From Spisula solida (lineage: Eukaryota > Mollusca > Bivalvia > Venerida > Mactridae): DNA of 64,000 nucleotides. The DNA lies in assembly GCA_947247005.1 (NCBI GenBank), contig OX365954.1, positions 7,580,001 to 7,644,000 on the forward strand. The letters run 5' to 3'. Position numbers and translations under genes: made by a program. This document shows, in pieces, positions 61,578-64,000 of this stretch (within the stretch, counting starts at the first letter, position 1; every line of letters begins with the position of its first letter). The notes under the pieces are model-generated. The model did no database searches, was not told the DNA's origin, and was given only the letters and a program-made list of their open reading frames with translations.

Positions 61578-62980
61578 GTATCATCAAGGAGGATATTCTA
61601 AATGAGATTTAAACTAAGGATACCTGGAAGATTCACATGCCATAGGAAGAAGAGTCATCTACAATTTTTCAGTCCACTTCTGCATCATCTACAGACTTGC
61701 ATTCACAGAATCATCATGAATTTGAAGGATTTGCGAGCCAAACTGACAGTTGTGTACCTGGGGTACCTCTCCAATGTGATGTTGATGGTCGCATTGGCTC
61801 TTGGACTGTATACAGAATGGATGAATTCCAAAAATACAACAGTTTTAATGATCTCCTTATGTGGACTGTTTGTATTTGTCATTTCATGTGCCTTACAATA
61901 TTACTTCAATTTAGACGCTATTGGAAAAGCACTTCTCCATATTTGGCTTGGATGCATACTTGGTGTGATAATATTCAATGATTCGTCAGAATACCAGTAT
62001 GAAACGTTTCAGGAATCAATGGATATATTGTTAGTGACAAGCGCTGTGTTTGGATGGTTCTGGAGTATATGTGAACGTTTTTTACAGTTGAAAAAACATG
62101 ATGCTCAACTATTCAGTTCTGTCGAATGGCTTGAAAGTCTTGGTGTGATAATCGGATCTCTTGTTATTGGAACTGTTGATTCAATAGCGATTGCTTTATG
62201 CGTAGCTGCTTTCATTATGAACTTAACTGCCATAAGACTGAAATCATTGTTAACTATACTTACATTAATTGGATTATTTTCTGTTGTTATTTTCATTTTC
62301 ATTCCCAGTTTGACCAGCATTCCAGTAGCAGCAACATCAGGCCTTGGTGAAACTACTGTGACCAGAAATGTCAATATCTATGGTTTAATGTGCTTTGCTG
62401 GTCGTCATTTGTTTGATCCAATCATTGACCTATACTTTTCGAGTCTATCTATGTTAGAGAGATGGCAGGCTTTTTTCTCAAAATCTGGGCTAATTAGAAA
62501 AACCGTAGTAGCTTTGACATTTATTTTGAATCTTGTATCAGGGGCTGTAATTGGACGTTTATCAGCCAATCACAAAGAGTGGTTTGTAGTAGTTCCTCTT
62601 TTTGTTGTGTTTGCAATTTTATGGCTTTGCTTTCATGTGTTATTTCTGATAACAACTTGGAAACTTATGAGCAAAGTCACAGAATGTAACTTGACATTTA
62701 ACAGTTTGTCAGACAATAATCGTAGCATGAACAGAATCATGGCGTCAAAAGGAATTCGTCACTTCAGTTTGGTGTCTAGAAGAATAATCTTGCTGACACT
62801 GATTACGACTGTGCTGCTGATGGGCGTAGGATGGGAGACAAAAAGTAACTACAGTATGGGTCTGATCATGCTTATACTGCCTATAGAAACAGTCACATTA
62901 AGCTTATTCTGGGAACTAGGCGACAATCTTGGTGGAACATGTACTGGCTATGCTCTGATTGCACCCCATACTGGACAACG
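61578..62980 (+). CDS. TMEM168: Transmembrane protein 168, first coding exon (gene continues past window)
   Basis: TMEM168 is a multipass membrane protein of poorly known function, reported at the nuclear envelope/ER in mammals. The exon opens after acceptor gtttcaacag and ends at ACAACG|gtaagt (62980). The first ATG (61602) directly follows an in-frame TAA; a second at 61716 (MNLKDLRAK) is nearer the conserved start. The encoded 459 residues carry about ten hydrophobic helices. Matches to vertebrate TMEM168 include YLGYLSNVMLMVALALGLY, FDPIIDLYFSSLSMLERW, NRIMASKGIRHFSLVSRR and ELGDNLGGTCTGYAL. The soluble C-terminal half of the protein is expected downstream of 64000. No frame damage. It is head-to-head with EZH2. 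Confidence 0.93.
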
Positions 62981-64000
62981 GTAAGTCGGCGCTATTCATA
63001 CTTACAAACTTTTTATATAACCTTTCCTTTTGCAAGGATATTGCCGTAAACTGCTAGTTTTTAGCTCTTCATTGCAGATTCATCTGAAATGTTTAGAGTT
63101 TTCATCATTAACTGATTGTCAATTGTTTTTTTCCTGCCAATCTGTAATATCAATAAAAATAATAATGAAAACCCTGATAAAATAATCTTTTGCTTTTATA
63201 GTGGCATTGCAGTAAACTTCTTAATATTAGCTCTCCTTTGCAGTTCCAAACATTTTCATTTCAGTCATTATAAAAGTGTTCATAGATTTTATTGATTTTT
63301 GCTGAATGTATTGGCAATATTATTATAAAGCATTTAATTACAAAAAAAAAAATTGTACTGTACTCTTGGAAACAACTGCAAAAGTTTAAAAAAAAGTTTT
63401 ATCATCTGCAGCTCAGCCCCTTTTCATCCAGTAATTTTGGGGCATTGTTTTTGCATGAATAGTGATCAATTGCCATATATGATACTAAAACTCACGGGCA
63501 ACTGCTAAAATTGAATGATATTTGCATTTGGCATTTGTAATACATGACTGTATGTTTGATTTTGCCTGTCAGAAAGATTGCAATTTTGAATGTTACAAGT
63601 TTATTTCTTAAATATTCGTATGTATGTTTAATAACATACCAGCCTGGCACCTATGGTGTCCTGTTATTCCAGATACTAACTAATGTTATTGCTGTCTAAC
63701 TAATGTCATTGCTGTCTTAATTGTTCATGCTCTAATAATGACTATATTATATATTCATACTTTAGACTAACAATTATTTAATGTACTTATATAATCCTAT
63801 ATCTGAATTGTGATAGAATGACATGGCAAGAAAATGGAATAACTACGTAAGTGTTTGTTGTGGGTATCACCTGCATGCATAAACAAGTTGGTATCACTAT
63901 AAACAAGTGGGTATCACTATGTACAAGTGGGTATCACTTTGTACAAGTGGGTATCACTATAAACAAGTGGGTATCACTATAAACATGTGGGTATCACTAT
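62981..64000. other. TMEM168 intron (partial)
   Basis: AT-rich intron sequence with no exon seen before the window ends, apart from the tandem repeat at its end. Confidence 0.6.
63875..64000. repeat. 20-bp tandem repeat, at least six copies, cut by window end
   Basis: Units of AAACAAGTGGGTATCACTAT with GTACAAG variants repeat to the last base of the window. Confidence 0.93.

Overview
This is animal nuclear DNA: AT-rich, intron-rich and heavily invaded by transposons. The repeat mix (tRNA-headed SINEs, dispersed units with GGAC tracts, Tx1-type LINEs, many small inverted-repeat elements) and the divergence of the two recognisable host genes suggest a bivalve or other lophotrochozoan mollusc. 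The phylum is an inference; I could not run a search.

Layout. From 1 to about 33 kb the window is mostly mobile DNA. A very large fold-back element runs from 2384 to 21566. Its two arms are near-identical inverted copies that carry two families of internal tandem repeats (about 72 bp and about 150 bp) around a roughly 1.3 kb spacer. Later insertions split the arms: a 4.9 kb long-TIR element (3253-8137) and a CAGGG-type MITE (8863-9312) in the left arm, and a 4.9 kb Tx1/L1-like LINE (about 14578-19438) in the right arm. The right end abuts a second LINE (21567-24260, minus), which is followed directly by a LINE 3' end on the plus strand (24260-24716); this arrangement fits a 5' inversion. Then come a nest of TTAA-flanked, ACGTT-rich palindromes (25187-27195), a broken Tc1-like transposon (27967-29786), an orphan signal-peptide exon (30037-30259, minus) and a decayed C1q-like reading frame (32661-33098, plus).

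From 33.4 to 57.7 kb lies a complete EZH2/E(z) gene on the minus strand, the H3K27 methyltransferase of Polycomb repressive complex 2. I trace 17 coding exons with compatible phases that give about 711 residues with SANT-like, CXC and SET regions. Its introns hold a MULE-type transposon with Ulp1 and PHD modules, SINEs, MITEs and minisatellites. In one minisatellite the repeat unit is a copy of the 3' splice site and first codons of the CXC-proximal exon.

From 61.6 kb on the plus strand is the first coding exon of TMEM168, head-to-head with EZH2; the gene continues beyond the window. The intergenic space (57.7-61.6 kb) holds a candidate bidirectional promoter with an ETS-type site near 60.63 kb and an unexplained dispersed 12-bp motif.

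The host genes do not form a pathway with one another. The main themes are an intact Polycomb methyltransferase gene whose splice sites are being reshaped by small tandem duplications, and a layered record of transposon insertions.
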